DNA of 64,000 nt from Hymenobacter tibetensis (GCF_022827545.1 NZ_CP094669.1:4767001-4831000); one strand, 5' to 3'; shown: positions 26,409 to 34,928, counted from the first letter of the stretch. Program-made: numbers and translations. Notes: generated from the sequence alone by a model not told the origin.

Positions 26409-27293
26409 ATGTATACTTTCCTTACTACCAGTCCTTGGTCTGATTACGAACTGCTCGACGCGGGCAACTTCGAGAAGTTGGAGCGTTTCGGCCAGCACAT
26501 CTTGGCCCGCCCCGAGCCGCAGGCCATCTGGGACCCCCATCTGCCTGCTAGCGAGTGGCAGCGCGCCAATGCCACCTTCACCCGCGAGAAAGGCAGTCAG
26601 GAGCGGGGCCAGTGGAAAATAAAGCCAGGCACGCCCGAGCAATGGGTGATTGGCTACGAACGGCCCGATGGACTGAAGCTGCGGTTTCGGTTGGGCATGT
26701 CGTCGTTCAAGCATGTGGGGCTGTTTCCAGAGCAAGACCCCAACTGGCAGTTCATCTACCAGCAAACCCGCAAGCGTAAAGCCGCCGTGCCGCGGGTACT
26801 CAACCTGTTTGCCTACACCGGCGCCGCCACGCTGGCCGCCCGCGCTGCTGGCGCCGACGTCACGCACCTGGACTCGGTGAAGCAAGTCAACTTTTGGGCC
26901 CGCGACAACATGGAAGCCAGCAACCTCGACGGGGTACGCTGGCTGGTAGAGGACGCTATGAAGTACGTGCGGCGGGAAGTGAAACGCGGCAGCAAGTACC
27001 AAGGCCTCATTCTGGACCCGCCCGCCTACGGCCGGGGCCCCAACGGCGAGAAATGGCAGCTCGAAGACGAGCTCAACGAAATGCTGAAGCTGTGCAAAGA
27101 GCTCCTCGACCCCACCGACCATTTCTTCCTCGTCAATTTGTATTCGTTGGGATTCTCGGCGCTGATCCTGGATAACCTCGTAAGCGAGATTTTCCCCACT
27201 ATGCGAGACAAACGGGAGATTGGCGAAATATACCTGCATGATGCCGGCGCCCGCAAGCTGCCGCTCGGTACCTTCTGCCGGTTTGCCACGTAG
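26409..27293 (+). CDS. Class I SAM-dependent methyltransferase (RlmI/RsmD-like)
   Basis: The protein has 294 residues from ATG 26409. The ORF opens further upstream, but the coding signal and promoter element favour this start. The SAM-binding motif is RVLNLFAYTGAATLAARAAGADVTHLDS near 128-155, with the acidic ribose-binding residues and LILDPPAYGRGPNGEKW near 200 (the DPPxYG catalytic loop). It resembles 23S rRNA m5C methyltransferases of the RlmI type, but lacks a clear N-terminal PUA domain. The target RNA base is not determined. The 3' end is followed at once by an inverted-repeat element. Confidence 0.9.
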   Translation: MYTFLTTSPWSDYELLDAGNFEKLERFGQHILARPEPQAIWDPHLPASEWQRANATFTREKGSQERGQWKIKPGTPEQWVIGYERPDGLKLRFRLGMSSFKHVGLFPEQDPNWQFIYQQTRKRKAAVPRVLNLFAYTGAATLAARAAGADVTHLDSVKQVNFWARDNMEASNLDGVRWLVEDAMKYVRREVKRGSKYQGLILDPPAYGRGPNGEKWQLEDELNEMLKLCKELLDPTDHFFLVNLYSLGFSALILDNLVSEIFPTMRDKREIGEIYLHDAGARKLPLGTFCRFAT

Positions 27294-27295
27294 GG

Positions 27296-27454
27296 ACCTC
27301 ACCTCCTACCCCCTTCCTCACGGGGAGAGGGAAACTAGCTTTTAGCATTCTAGCTCTATCTTTTGCACCCATCGCACCCCTATTAAAAACTAGCTCTAGT
27401 AAAATTAGAAACTAGTTCTCCTCTCCCCGAGGAGAGGAGGTTAAGAGGTGAGGT
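27296..27454. repeat. REP/MITE-like imperfect inverted repeat
   Basis: The left arm ACCTCACCTCCTACCCCCTT... (27296-27338) matches the reverse complement of ...GGAGAGGAGGTTAAGAGGTGAGGT (27412-27454) at roughly 75-80% by eye. The 73-base AT-rich centre holds further CTAGCT/CTAG motifs. It starts right after the methyltransferase stop. Whole-element palindromy with no ORF is typical of REP or MITE elements. Confidence 0.65.
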
Positions 27455-27473
27455 TCGCCACCAGCCCAATTAT

Positions 27474-28421
27474 ATGACTACTACGCACCACCGCCGCCTT
27501 GCCCTCATTGACATGGGCACCAACACGTTTCACTTATTGATTGTGGAGCTGCCGGAAGAACGACACGCGGAGCCGCAGGTGTTGATGCGGACCAAAGTGG
27601 GCGTGCGGCTCGGGGAAGGCGGTATCAGCAAAGGAGAAATTACGCCCCAGGCGTTTGCACGAGCTTTGCACACGCTACAAGCTTTTCAGGAAGAAATAGA
27701 GCTCCATCAAGTGACGGATGTGCGCGCCACGGCCACCAGCGCCGTGCGCGTGGCACGCAACGGTTCGGAGCTGGTGCAGGCCATCTTCGAGCAAACCGGC
27801 ATCCGGGTGGAAGTAATTCCTGGCGAACGGGAAGCCGAGCTGATTGCCAAAGGCGTACGGCAAGCAGTGCCCCTCGGCGACGAGCGCAACCTAATTGTAG
27901 ACATAGGAGGCGGCTCCGTGGAGTTTATCATTGCCGATGAAGCCACCATTTTCTGGAAGCAGAGCTTTGAAATTGGGGCGCAGCGGCTACTGGACATGTT
28001 CTTTCCTGACCCCAGCGGCGTTATGTCGGCGGCGGCCGTGGCAGCCGAGCAAGCGCACCTGAGCGTGGTGCTGGCGCCCTTGGTGGCCGCTATTGAAGAG
28101 TTCCAGCCGGTGGCGGTGGTGGGCGCTTCAGGCAGCTTCGACAGCCTGGCAGATATGCAGCTCGGCCAGCTGCGCACCGAAGCCGAGCTACCGCCGTGTA
28201 CCGATTTGGCCATGAGCAGCTTCCAAAACAGCTACCGCCAGCTCCTTAGCAGCACCCACGAAGAACGGAAAGCCATACCCGGCATCCTGCCCATGCGCGC
28301 CGATATGCTGGTAGTGGCCTCCGTGCTGTTCGACTTTGTGTTGGGCGTTAGTGGCATCACCCGCATCCGTACCTCGGCTTTCGCGCTGAAAGAAGGCCTG
28401 CTAGCCGAAATGATGAAATAA
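27474..28421 (+). CDS. Ppx/GppA family phosphatase (exopolyphosphatase)
   Basis: The 315-residue member of the actin/Hsp70-like ASKHA superfamily cleaves terminal phosphates from polyphosphate or pppGpp. Phosphate-1 loop is ALIDMGTNTFHLLIVEL near 9-25, RATATSAVRVARNG near 84 is present, and phosphate-2 loop is IVDIGGGSVEFIIA near 141-154. Length matches the shorter Ppx/GppA proteins, lacking the HD-type C-terminal domain of E. coli Ppx. It is a single gene with a strong terminator at 28435-28484. Confidence 0.93.
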   Translation: MTTTHHRRLALIDMGTNTFHLLIVELPEERHAEPQVLMRTKVGVRLGEGGISKGEITPQAFARALHTLQAFQEEIELHQVTDVRATATSAVRVARNGSELVQAIFEQTGIRVEVIPGEREAELIAKGVRQAVPLGDERNLIVDIGGGSVEFIIADEATIFWKQSFEIGAQRLLDMFFPDPSGVMSAAAVAAEQAHLSVVLAPLVAAIEEFQPVAVVGASGSFDSLADMQLGQLRTEAELPPCTDLAMSSFQNSYRQLLSSTHEERKAIPGILPMRADMLVVASVLFDFVLGVSGITRIRTSAFALKEGLLAEMMK

Positions 28422-28434
28422 GCCCCTTAGCAAC

Positions 28435-28484
28435 GCAAACCGCCCGCCTCCTTGCACCGATAGGCAAAGAGGCGGGCGGTTTGC
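28435..28484. terminator. Bidirectional terminator, 21-base arms
   Basis: GCAAACCGCCCGCCTCCTTGC (28435-28455) pairs with 28464-28484 with one mismatch. It lies between the convergent phosphatase (plus) and metallopeptidase (minus) genes. Confidence 0.85.
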
Positions 28485-28531
28485 TTTACGGCCTGTTAGG
28501 TTCAGCAGACGGCTCCGGGCTGCTGAAGATA

Positions 28532-29608
28532 CTAGTTTACTTCCTGGCAGACCTTGTGAATAAAGGCCATCTTCTCGGTCACGGCCGGGGTGATGATGAA
28601 CGGGTATGGGTCAGGCTGGCCCATGCTGCGGTTGAGGCTGTTCATGGCGAACGTAAGCGGCAGCCAGTGGTCCATGATGCGTTGGAAGTTGGCTTGCTCG
28701 TAGGGCTCCTCGCTGATGGTGGCGCGCAGGAAGTGGTTTTCTTCGGCCACTACGGGGTTCACGCTCAAGCCGAAGGCGTGGGCCGTTTGCAGCGTGTCCA
28801 GAATATGGAGGTAGTGCGCCCACGTTTCGGCCCAGTCTTCCCAGGGGTGGCTGCTGGCGTACGAGCTAATGAAGTGCTGCGCCCAATCCGGCGGGGCACC
28901 TTGGGCGTAGTGGCGTTTGAGGGCGTCGCCGTAATCCTGCTGCTCGTCGCCGAACAAGGCCCGGAATTCCTCTAGATGCGGCGTGTTGTCGATCAGCCGG
29001 TCCCAGTAGTAGTGGCCGACTTCGTGGCGAAAGTGGCCAAGGAGTGTCCGGTACAGTTCGGCCATGGCCTTGCGCGCCATTTCCCGCTCGATATCGTCGG
29101 CCTCGGCAATGTTGATGGTGATAAGGCCTTCGTCGTGACCGGTCATCACTCTTTCGCCGGCTTCGGGGTTGGGGTCGGCCAGGAAATCAAACCAGAGGCC
29201 ACGCTCCGGGTCAACAGCTTTGCTGACAACGGGTAGGCCCATGCGCAACAAGCTATACACCAGCCGGTGCTTGGCTACCTCCAACCGCCGCCACCGGGTG
29301 CGGTGCTCGGGCTGCTCTAGGTTCGGAATGGTACGGTTGAGGGCACAGGCGGTGCAGAAGGAACCCATGCTGGTAGTAGGCACCAGCCAGTTGCAGGCGC
29401 CCTCCGCATGGTTGGGGCAATAGGTATACGTTGGGCCGTCAGAGGGGCTAGCGCCGTACAACCGGAATGTATGGCCATCGGCTTCTGGCACTAGGGGTAC
29501 TAGTTGCAGTTGCTTGCTCTCGAAGCCCAACGGATAGGTACACTTTTCGCATTTATCGTTTTCAAAGTACAGCAGTTGGCCGCAATGAGTACACTTAAAG
29601 AGTTGCAT
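28532..29608 (-). CDS. Putative zinc-binding metallopeptidase with N-terminal zinc ribbon
   Basis: The 358-residue protein begins with a treble CxxC zinc ribbon (FKCTHCGQLLYFENDKCEKC, residues 4-23). The catalytic region has the gluzincin-type HxxGH motif in HFRHEVGHYYWDRLID near 210-225, then ETWAHYLHILDT near 262. This matches COG4307/putative zinc-binding metallopeptidase proteins of unknown substrate, which in many genomes sit with the ATP-grasp/alpha-E/transglutaminase set. Here it diverges from that set across a 415-base shared region. It has no signal peptide. I infer it could process a peptide made by the neighbouring ligase. Confidence 0.85.
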   Translation of the reverse strand: MQLFKCTHCGQLLYFENDKCEKCTYPLGFESKQLQLVPLVPEADGHTFRLYGASPSDGPTYTYCPNHAEGACNWLVPTTSMGSFCTACALNRTIPNLEQPEHRTRWRRLEVAKHRLVYSLLRMGLPVVSKAVDPERGLWFDFLADPNPEAGERVMTGHDEGLITINIAEADDIEREMARKAMAELYRTLLGHFRHEVGHYYWDRLIDNTPHLEEFRALFGDEQQDYGDALKRHYAQGAPPDWAQHFISSYASSHPWEDWAETWAHYLHILDTLQTAHAFGLSVNPVVAEENHFLRATISEEPYEQANFQRIMDHWLPLTFAMNSLNRSMGQPDPYPFIITPAVTEKMAFIHKVCQEVN

Positions 29609-30023
29609 CTGGTTGAAGTAGAGCTGGCTGGTTTCACGGTATGTACGGTTGATTTCAAAATGCCGCTACAACTGCGGGATACGCTGGTACAAAGCTTCTG
29701 CTTTCAAGCTTCATGAAGCCGTTGCAAATCCGTTTTGCGTATCCCGTAAGCTGTTGCCAAGGCTCCTTGCGCTACTCATGGGCCTGTTGTTTTCTAGAGG
29801 AGCTTTCCTTGACATAACCATCTAAGCAGGTGGCCTTACCAAGCAAAAACCACATAAAAAATCAAAAACCTTATTGAAAACTAAGGGTGTTCCGCAATTT
29901 ATTCGCTTAATTCCTGAATCAGCACCCCAAAAACTACAGTCGAGTACCTATCCTTGCAGCACCTGTTTTTCTGCTTGCTGGTGCCCAAGCTGCTAGAAGT
30001 TTCTGCCTCTCTTTCCCTATTGT
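29609..30023. promoter_or_regulatory. 415-base divergent promoter region of the metallopeptidase and ATP-grasp genes
   Basis: No coding frame is present. It has a nested hairpin with outer arms CGGGATACGC (29675-29684) and GCGTATCCCG (29737-29746) around a smaller GCTTC...GAAGC stem. An AT-rich tract (29855-29905) is the likely promoter core for the plus-strand operon. The hairpin lies within the probable 5' region of the metallopeptidase gene. Confidence 0.5.
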
Positions 30024-31481
30024 ATGCACTCTGCTTCCTTGCTCCACTCTTATCGGGAACAGGCCCACGTGTGGGATGAAATGTTCAAGTCTGAAGGTAT
30101 CCGCCCCGAGTACCGCAACTTCGTAACGGCCATCGAGAATCTGCCGGGCACCGAGATGACGCGCAAGGTGGAGCTAGCCAAAAAGCTGTTTTTGAGCCAG
30201 GGCGTTACGTTTACGGTGTACAGCAGCGGCGAAGGCATCGAGAAAATTTTCCCCTTCGATATTATTCCGCGCATCCTCAACCACACGGAATGGACCCGCA
30301 TTGAGGCCGGCATCAAGCAGCGGCTGAAGGCCCTTAACATCTTTCTCAAGGATATCTACCACCAGCAGTTTATCATCAAAGACGGGATTATTCCAGCGGC
30401 GCTGGTGTACTCGTGCCCGCAGTTTTTGCGGGAGATGGTGAATGTCAATGTCCCGTTCGACATCTATACCCACATTGCGGGCGTAGACCTCATTCGGGAC
30501 CACGACGGGGAGTTTTACGTGCTCGAGGACAACCTGCGCACGCCGTCGGGGGTGTCGTACATGCTGGAAAACCGCAGCATCACGTACCGCATCTTCCCCG
30601 ATTTGCTGCCCAAGAACAACGTGCAGCCGGTGAAAGACTATCCCGATTTGCTGTTCCGCAACCTGCTCGCCCTCGGCGACCGGCAGGGCAGCGAGGTGAC
30701 GGTGGTGTTGCTTTCGCCGGGCATCTACAACTCGGCTTACTTCGAGCACAGCACCTTGGCGCGTCTGATGGGAATCCGGCTGGTGGAAAGCCGCGACCTG
30801 ATAGTGCACGACCATTTCGTGTACATGAAAACCACCCAGGGCCTCACTCGCGTGGACGTGATATACCGCCGCGTCGACGATGACTACATCGACCCGCTGG
30901 CGTTCCGGCCCGACAGCGAGCTGGGCGTGTCAGGGCTGTACTGGGCGTACCGCAAAGGCAACGTGGCCATTGTGAATGCCATGGGCAATGGGGTGGCCGA
31001 CGACAAAGCTGTGTACTGCTACGTACCCGACATGATTCGCTACTACCTCAACGAGGAGCCCATTCTGAGGAACGTGCCCACCTACCAGCTCGACGACCCC
31101 GACAAACGCCAACTGGTGTTCGACAATATGGAACGCATGGTCATCAAGCGCACCAACGAGTCGGGTGGGTACGGGATGCTGATTGGCAGCAGCGCCACGG
31201 AAGAGGAAATGGATGCTTTCAAGACGGCCATCAGTGCCGACCCACGCAGTTTCATTGCCCAACCCATCATCAGCCTTTCTTCCACTCCCTGCTACATCGA
31301 CGGCGTGCTGCAGCCCCGCCGCGTGGACCTGCGGCCGTTTGCGCTCTACGGCCCTTCCGGCATCGACATTGTGCCCGGCGGCCTAACGCGGGTAGCACTG
31401 CGCGAAGGTTCTCTGGTAGTAAATTCCTCGCAAGGTGGAGGCAGCAAAGACACCTGGGTACTGGGTCCGGAGTTTGGATAA
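30024..31481 (+). CDS. Circularly permuted type-2 ATP-grasp protein (predicted peptide ligase)
   Basis: The 485-residue enzyme is of the CP_ATPgrasp family (DUF404/DUF407). Signatures are EFYVLEDNLRTPSGVSYMLENR near 168-190 and VVLLSPGIYNSAYFEHSTLARLMG near 226-248. The ATP-grasp motif VNSSQGGGSKDTWVL is near 465. The family is predicted to ligate amino acids or peptides with ATP hydrolysis, but I know no assigned product. It heads a plus-strand operon with the alpha-E gene (161 bases on) and the transglutaminase-like gene. No signal peptide is seen. Confidence 0.93.
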   Translation: MHSASLLHSYREQAHVWDEMFKSEGIRPEYRNFVTAIENLPGTEMTRKVELAKKLFLSQGVTFTVYSSGEGIEKIFPFDIIPRILNHTEWTRIEAGIKQRLKALNIFLKDIYHQQFIIKDGIIPAALVYSCPQFLREMVNVNVPFDIYTHIAGVDLIRDHDGEFYVLEDNLRTPSGVSYMLENRSITYRIFPDLLPKNNVQPVKDYPDLLFRNLLALGDRQGSEVTVVLLSPGIYNSAYFEHSTLARLMGIRLVESRDLIVHDHFVYMKTTQGLTRVDVIYRRVDDDYIDPLAFRPDSELGVSGLYWAYRKGNVAIVNAMGNGVADDKAVYCYVPDMIRYYLNEEPILRNVPTYQLDDPDKRQLVFDNMERMVIKRTNESGGYGMLIGSSATEEEMDAFKTAISADPRSFIAQPIISLSSTPCYIDGVLQPRRVDLRPFALYGPSGIDIVPGGLTRVALREGSLVVNSSQGGGSKDTWVLGPEFG

Positions 31482-31624
31482 GAGGCTGAGAGTAAGCGAG
31501 CAAGAAGTAGCAGGGAATGTGAAGACAAACGTCATTAATTCCACGCCGCCTATACTGTTTTAAATACCCCATACACTCTTAGTCCTCGACCTATCTCCTA
31601 CCCACTTACCCTCAGGCCCTCTTA
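31479..31624. repeat. Imperfect inverted repeat spanning the ATP-grasp/alpha-E spacer
   Basis: TAAGAGGCTGAGAGTAAG (31479-31496, including the stop codon) matches the reverse complement of 31605-31624 with a two-base gap and one mismatch. It may be another copy of a small palindromic repeat type. Confidence 0.4.
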
Positions 31625-31641
31625 CCCTCAACAATTACCGC

Positions 31642-32577
31642 ATGCTAAGTCGCGTTGCTGACACAATTTACTGGCTGGCCCGCTACATGGAACGCACTCA
31701 ATCCATGCTGCAGGTGATTCGAATCAGCTACATCACCTCGCAGGATGAACACCGCTACTCGGGGTGGAAGTCCCTGCTCGACAACTACGGCGACCTAACC
31801 ACCGAGGAAATCCAGGACACCGTGCGCGACACGGCGCAAATCATCGGGCACTTGGTGTTCGAACGGTCGAATGCGGTGTCGGCGTACAACAACGTGGTGC
31901 GAGGCCGCGAAAACGCCCGCGCCGTGCAAGACCATATCACCAAAGAGGTGTGGCAGAGCCTAAACGAGTACTACCACACCATTCGGCAGGAGGACATGGC
32001 CCGCCAAACCACCATTGAAGACCCCGTATCGGGCCTAGATATGCTGCTGCGGCAAGGCTTGCTGTTTGCTGGCACGGTACAGTACACCATGCCCCGCGAC
32101 GAGGGATACGCCTTCCTGAACTTAGGCAAGTTTCTGGAGCGCGCCCTCCAAACGGTGGATATTCTGCGCCTCAACAAGCTGGCCTTTTCGCCGGAGCGGC
32201 AGCATCCGATGGGCGCCCCGGAGCTGCGCTACGTGCTGTACTCGCTCTACGGCCACGAGTTGTATTCGAAAACGCACCGGGGAATCCTGGATGCGCAAAC
32301 TGTACTCAACATGGTGGTCCACGACACGGACTTTCCCCATTCGCTGTCGTATAGCCTTCGGCAGTTGATGCGCCACTGTGAGCGGCTTAAAGACAAAAGC
32401 TTGCCAGCCAACTACGAGCAAGTGCGCTTTCTGATTGGCAAGGCCAAGAACAGCGTAACCTACAGCAGTTTGTCGGTGAGTGATGCCGCCATGCTCGACC
32501 AGTTTCTGCTGCAAATCCGGAACGAACTGCTGGAAATTGCCACTGCGCTCAACAAATATTATTTCGGCAACAGCTGA
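31642..32577 (+). CDS. Alpha-E domain-containing protein
   Basis: The 311-residue protein is almost wholly alpha-helical, starting MLSRVADTIYWLARYMERTQSM, which is the alpha-E (DUF403) family hallmark. It is rich in conserved Arg/Glu/Tyr patches and lacks an enzyme motif. Alpha-E genes nearly always occur with circularly permuted ATP-grasp and transglutaminase genes, as here. The conserved pairing suggests a scaffold or partner role in the proposed peptide-ligase system, but the mechanism is not known. Confidence 0.92.
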   Translation: MLSRVADTIYWLARYMERTQSMLQVIRISYITSQDEHRYSGWKSLLDNYGDLTTEEIQDTVRDTAQIIGHLVFERSNAVSAYNNVVRGRENARAVQDHITKEVWQSLNEYYHTIRQEDMARQTTIEDPVSGLDMLLRQGLLFAGTVQYTMPRDEGYAFLNLGKFLERALQTVDILRLNKLAFSPERQHPMGAPELRYVLYSLYGHELYSKTHRGILDAQTVLNMVVHDTDFPHSLSYSLRQLMRHCERLKDKSLPANYEQVRFLIGKAKNSVTYSSLSVSDAAMLDQFLLQIRNELLEIATALNKYYFGNS

Positions 32578-32588
32578 GCAGTGGAAGG

Positions 32589-32626
32589 GCAGCAGGTTGC
32601 TGCACTCTTTAGCAGCAACCCGCTGC
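32589..32626 (+). repeat. Stem-loop between alpha-E and transglutaminase genes
   Basis: GCAGCAGGTTGCTGC (32589-32603) pairs with GCAGCAACCCGCTGC (32612-32626) with one mismatch and an eight-base loop. There is no U-run, so it is more likely an mRNA structure than a terminator. Confidence 0.5.
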
Positions 32627-32688
32627 TGTCTGGCTAGCTGCTCTTTCCATGATCTGCCCTGGCTTCACTCACGCATATTCCTGGCCCC

Positions 32689-33663
32689 ATGCCTTCCTAT
32701 AAAATCAAGCACCTTACCCGCTACGCCTACGCGGCGCCGGTCATTGACTGCGCCAATCAGCTGATGATTTATCCGCTGGAAGACGAGCGGCTAACCGTGA
32801 AGAACCACGAAGTAAGTGTTTCCTACAACCCGGAAACGGCTTTCTTCACCGACTACTTCGGCAATCAGGTGGGGGTTTTTACCTTGATAAAGCCCCACAC
32901 GGAGCTACTGATTGAGTCCAATCTGGATGTGGTGACGCACCCCATTCAGTTTCCAATGGATGAGGCGTCGGCCGAAACGCAATGGCAGAACCTAGTTAGC
33001 TTGCGCCACGATGTAGGCTATATCGACTTCCTGACCCCGGAGGCATCGGCGCTGCAGCAGGAAATATGGCGCGCGCTGAGTGAGATAGTGAACGGTGCCG
33101 ATAAACCGCTGAAGAATGCGCTAGTGCTGTCGGAATACGTGTACGACCATTTCGAGTACAGGAAAGGCGTCACCAACGTGGAAACTCCAACCGATGAAAT
33201 CTGGCGGCTGCGGGCGGGTGTCTGCCAGGATTTTGCGCATATGCTGCTGTTCATGCTTCGGTTGATTGGCATTCCGGCGCGCTACGTGAGCGGCTATGTG
33301 TGTCCCAAAGAAGAAGGTGTCCGGGGTACGGGTGCTACGCATGCTTGGGTGGAAGCCTACATTCCGTTCTACGGCTGGCTGGGCCTCGACCCAACCAACA
33401 ACTGCATCGTGAATGATGGGCACGTGCGCATTGCCATTGGCCGCAATTTCACGGACTGCACCCCCATCAAAGGCACCTACAAAGGCACCGGCGCGCACAC
33501 CCTTACCGTGTCGGTGCACATCGACAACGGTGAGCCAATCCAACCAGTGGCCCTACCGGAAGAACCGGTGTATGTGCGGGAAGTGGAGCAGCCTATTGTG
33601 CCCATCAACTCCTACCGCAAGTACGTGAACTGGGAACAGCAGCAGCAGCAGCAACAGCAGTAA
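32689..33663 (+). CDS. Transglutaminase-like family protein with polyglutamine tail
   Basis: The 324-residue protein has an N-terminal transglutaminase-associated beta domain (YKIKHLTRYAYAAPVIDCANQLMIYPL). A cysteine-protease-like core follows: catalytic Cys in LRAGVCQDFAHMLLFMLRLIGIPARYVSGYV near 180-205, His in GTGATHAWVEAYIP near 228, and the Asp in WLGLDPTNNC near 242. It ends EQQQQQQQQ, encoded by CAG/CAA codons. It is third in the ATP-grasp/alpha-E operon. Members of this class probably act as peptidases or acyl transferases; the true substrate is unknown. It is probably cytoplasmic. Confidence 0.92.
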   Translation: MPSYKIKHLTRYAYAAPVIDCANQLMIYPLEDERLTVKNHEVSVSYNPETAFFTDYFGNQVGVFTLIKPHTELLIESNLDVVTHPIQFPMDEASAETQWQNLVSLRHDVGYIDFLTPEASALQQEIWRALSEIVNGADKPLKNALVLSEYVYDHFEYRKGVTNVETPTDEIWRLRAGVCQDFAHMLLFMLRLIGIPARYVSGYVCPKEEGVRGTGATHAWVEAYIPFYGWLGLDPTNNCIVNDGHVRIAIGRNFTDCTPIKGTYKGTGAHTLTVSVHIDNGEPIQPVALPEEPVYVREVEQPIVPINSYRKYVNWEQQQQQQQQ

Positions 33664-33790
33664 CTCGTCGCTGCAGCACCTGACTTGGAAGTAGCCGTTC
33701 CGGAAACTGCCGTAAGTTTGGGCTTCGGTTTGGCTAGGCGTTTTGTTCTGCTGCCACTCCTTCACGCTACGCCCTTACTCGCTGCCCCCG

Positions 33791-34852
33791 ATGACGTTCT
33801 CGTATAACCAGCTTTTCTCCTTCACTGAAGCCGTTTTCAAGAGCATCGGCTGCCCCGATGCCGATGCTATACTTGCCACCGAAACGTTGCTTTCCGCCGA
33901 TTTGCGCGGCGTTGATTCGCATGGCGTAGCCCGGCTGGTGGGCTATGTACGGCTGTGGGAAGCAGGCCGCATCAATCCGGCTCCACGCGTGGGCGTCACC
34001 TACGAAACGCCCAGCACGGCCGTAGTGGACGGCGACGGCGGCTTGGGCTTGGTAGTGGGGCCTAAGGCTATGCAGGTGGCCATTGAGAAGGCGCGGCAGG
34101 TAGGTACTGGCTGGGTATCGGTGCGCAACTCCAACCACTTCGGCATCGCGGGCTACCACGCCATGAAAGCCCTAGCCCACGACATGATAGGCATGGCCAT
34201 GACCAATGCTTCGCCGCTCGTGGCTCCCACCTATTCCCTGGACCGGCTGTTGGGCACCAACCCGATTGCTGTGGCCGTGCCAGCCGGTGAACAACCCGAT
34301 TTTGTGCTGGACATGGCGACCACCACCGCCGCCAACGGCAAGTTGGAAATTGCTCAGCGCAAGAACATTCCTATTCCCGAAGGCTGGGCACAAGATGCTG
34401 CGGGCATCGGCTCCACCGACCCCAACGCCGTGAAGAATGGCGGCGCGCTACTACCCCTGGGCGGGGCTACCGGTTCGCATAAAGGCTACGGGCTAGGCGC
34501 TGTAGTAGACATTTTCTCGGCAGTGCTATCTGGCGCCAACTACGGCCCCTGGGTGCCGCCCTTTGTGGCATTCTTACAACCACCCGCCGACCCGGTGGGC
34601 CAGGGTATCGGCCACTTCTTCGGGGCCATGCGCGTAGATGCCTTCCGTCCCGCCGACGAGTTCAAGGCCCACATGGACAACTGGATTACCACCTTTCGCA
34701 ACGCCCGCGCCACAGAAGGCCAGCACGTGCTCATCCCCGGCGACCCGGAGCGCGAAACCGCTTCCCGCCGCTTGCTCGATGGCATCGACCTCCTTGACCC
34801 CGTAGTGCGTGACCTGGAAGCATTAGGCGCTAAGTTTGGGGTGAAGCTGTAA
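33791..34852 (+). CDS. Ldh-family (malate/L-lactate dehydrogenase type) oxidoreductase
   Basis: The protein has 353 residues from ATG 33791, where the family pattern begins (NQLFSFTEAVFKSIGCPDADAILATETLLSADLRGVDSHGVARL). It also has AVVDGDGGLGLVVGPKAMQVAIEKA near 78, NSNHFGIAGYHAMKALAHDMIGMAMTNASPLVAPT near 118-150, and the DMATTTAANGKLEIA motif near 175. These are LDH2/MDH2 (Ldh_2) NAD(P)-dependent dehydrogenases acting on 2-hydroxy acids or ureidoglycolate; substrate unassigned. It sits downstream of the transglutaminase gene (127 bases) and ends at a strong terminator. Confidence 0.9.
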   Translation: MTFSYNQLFSFTEAVFKSIGCPDADAILATETLLSADLRGVDSHGVARLVGYVRLWEAGRINPAPRVGVTYETPSTAVVDGDGGLGLVVGPKAMQVAIEKARQVGTGWVSVRNSNHFGIAGYHAMKALAHDMIGMAMTNASPLVAPTYSLDRLLGTNPIAVAVPAGEQPDFVLDMATTTAANGKLEIAQRKNIPIPEGWAQDAAGIGSTDPNAVKNGGALLPLGGATGSHKGYGLGAVVDIFSAVLSGANYGPWVPPFVAFLQPPADPVGQGIGHFFGAMRVDAFRPADEFKAHMDNWITTFRNARATEGQHVLIPGDPERETASRRLLDGIDLLDPVVRDLEALGAKFGVKL

Positions 34853-34874
34853 CGAGCAGGGTACATCATGCCAC

Positions 34875-34911
34875 AAAAAAGCCCGCTCTTGCAAACAAGA
34901 GCGGGCTTTTT
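34875..34911. terminator. Intrinsic terminator (bidirectional) after the Ldh-family gene
   Basis: AAAAAGCCCGCTCTTG (34876-34891) is perfectly complementary to CAAGAGCGGGCTTTTT (34896-34911) around a CAAA loop. It lies between convergent genes ending at 34852 and 34929. Confidence 0.9.
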
Positions 34912-34928
34912 CACGAACTATTATAAGA

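Noticed and set aside
26394..27302. 302-residue minus-strand ORF opposite the methyltransferase gene
   Set aside because: The plus frame carries the SAM-binding and DPPAYG motifs; the minus frame is GC-rich antisense sequence without homology features.
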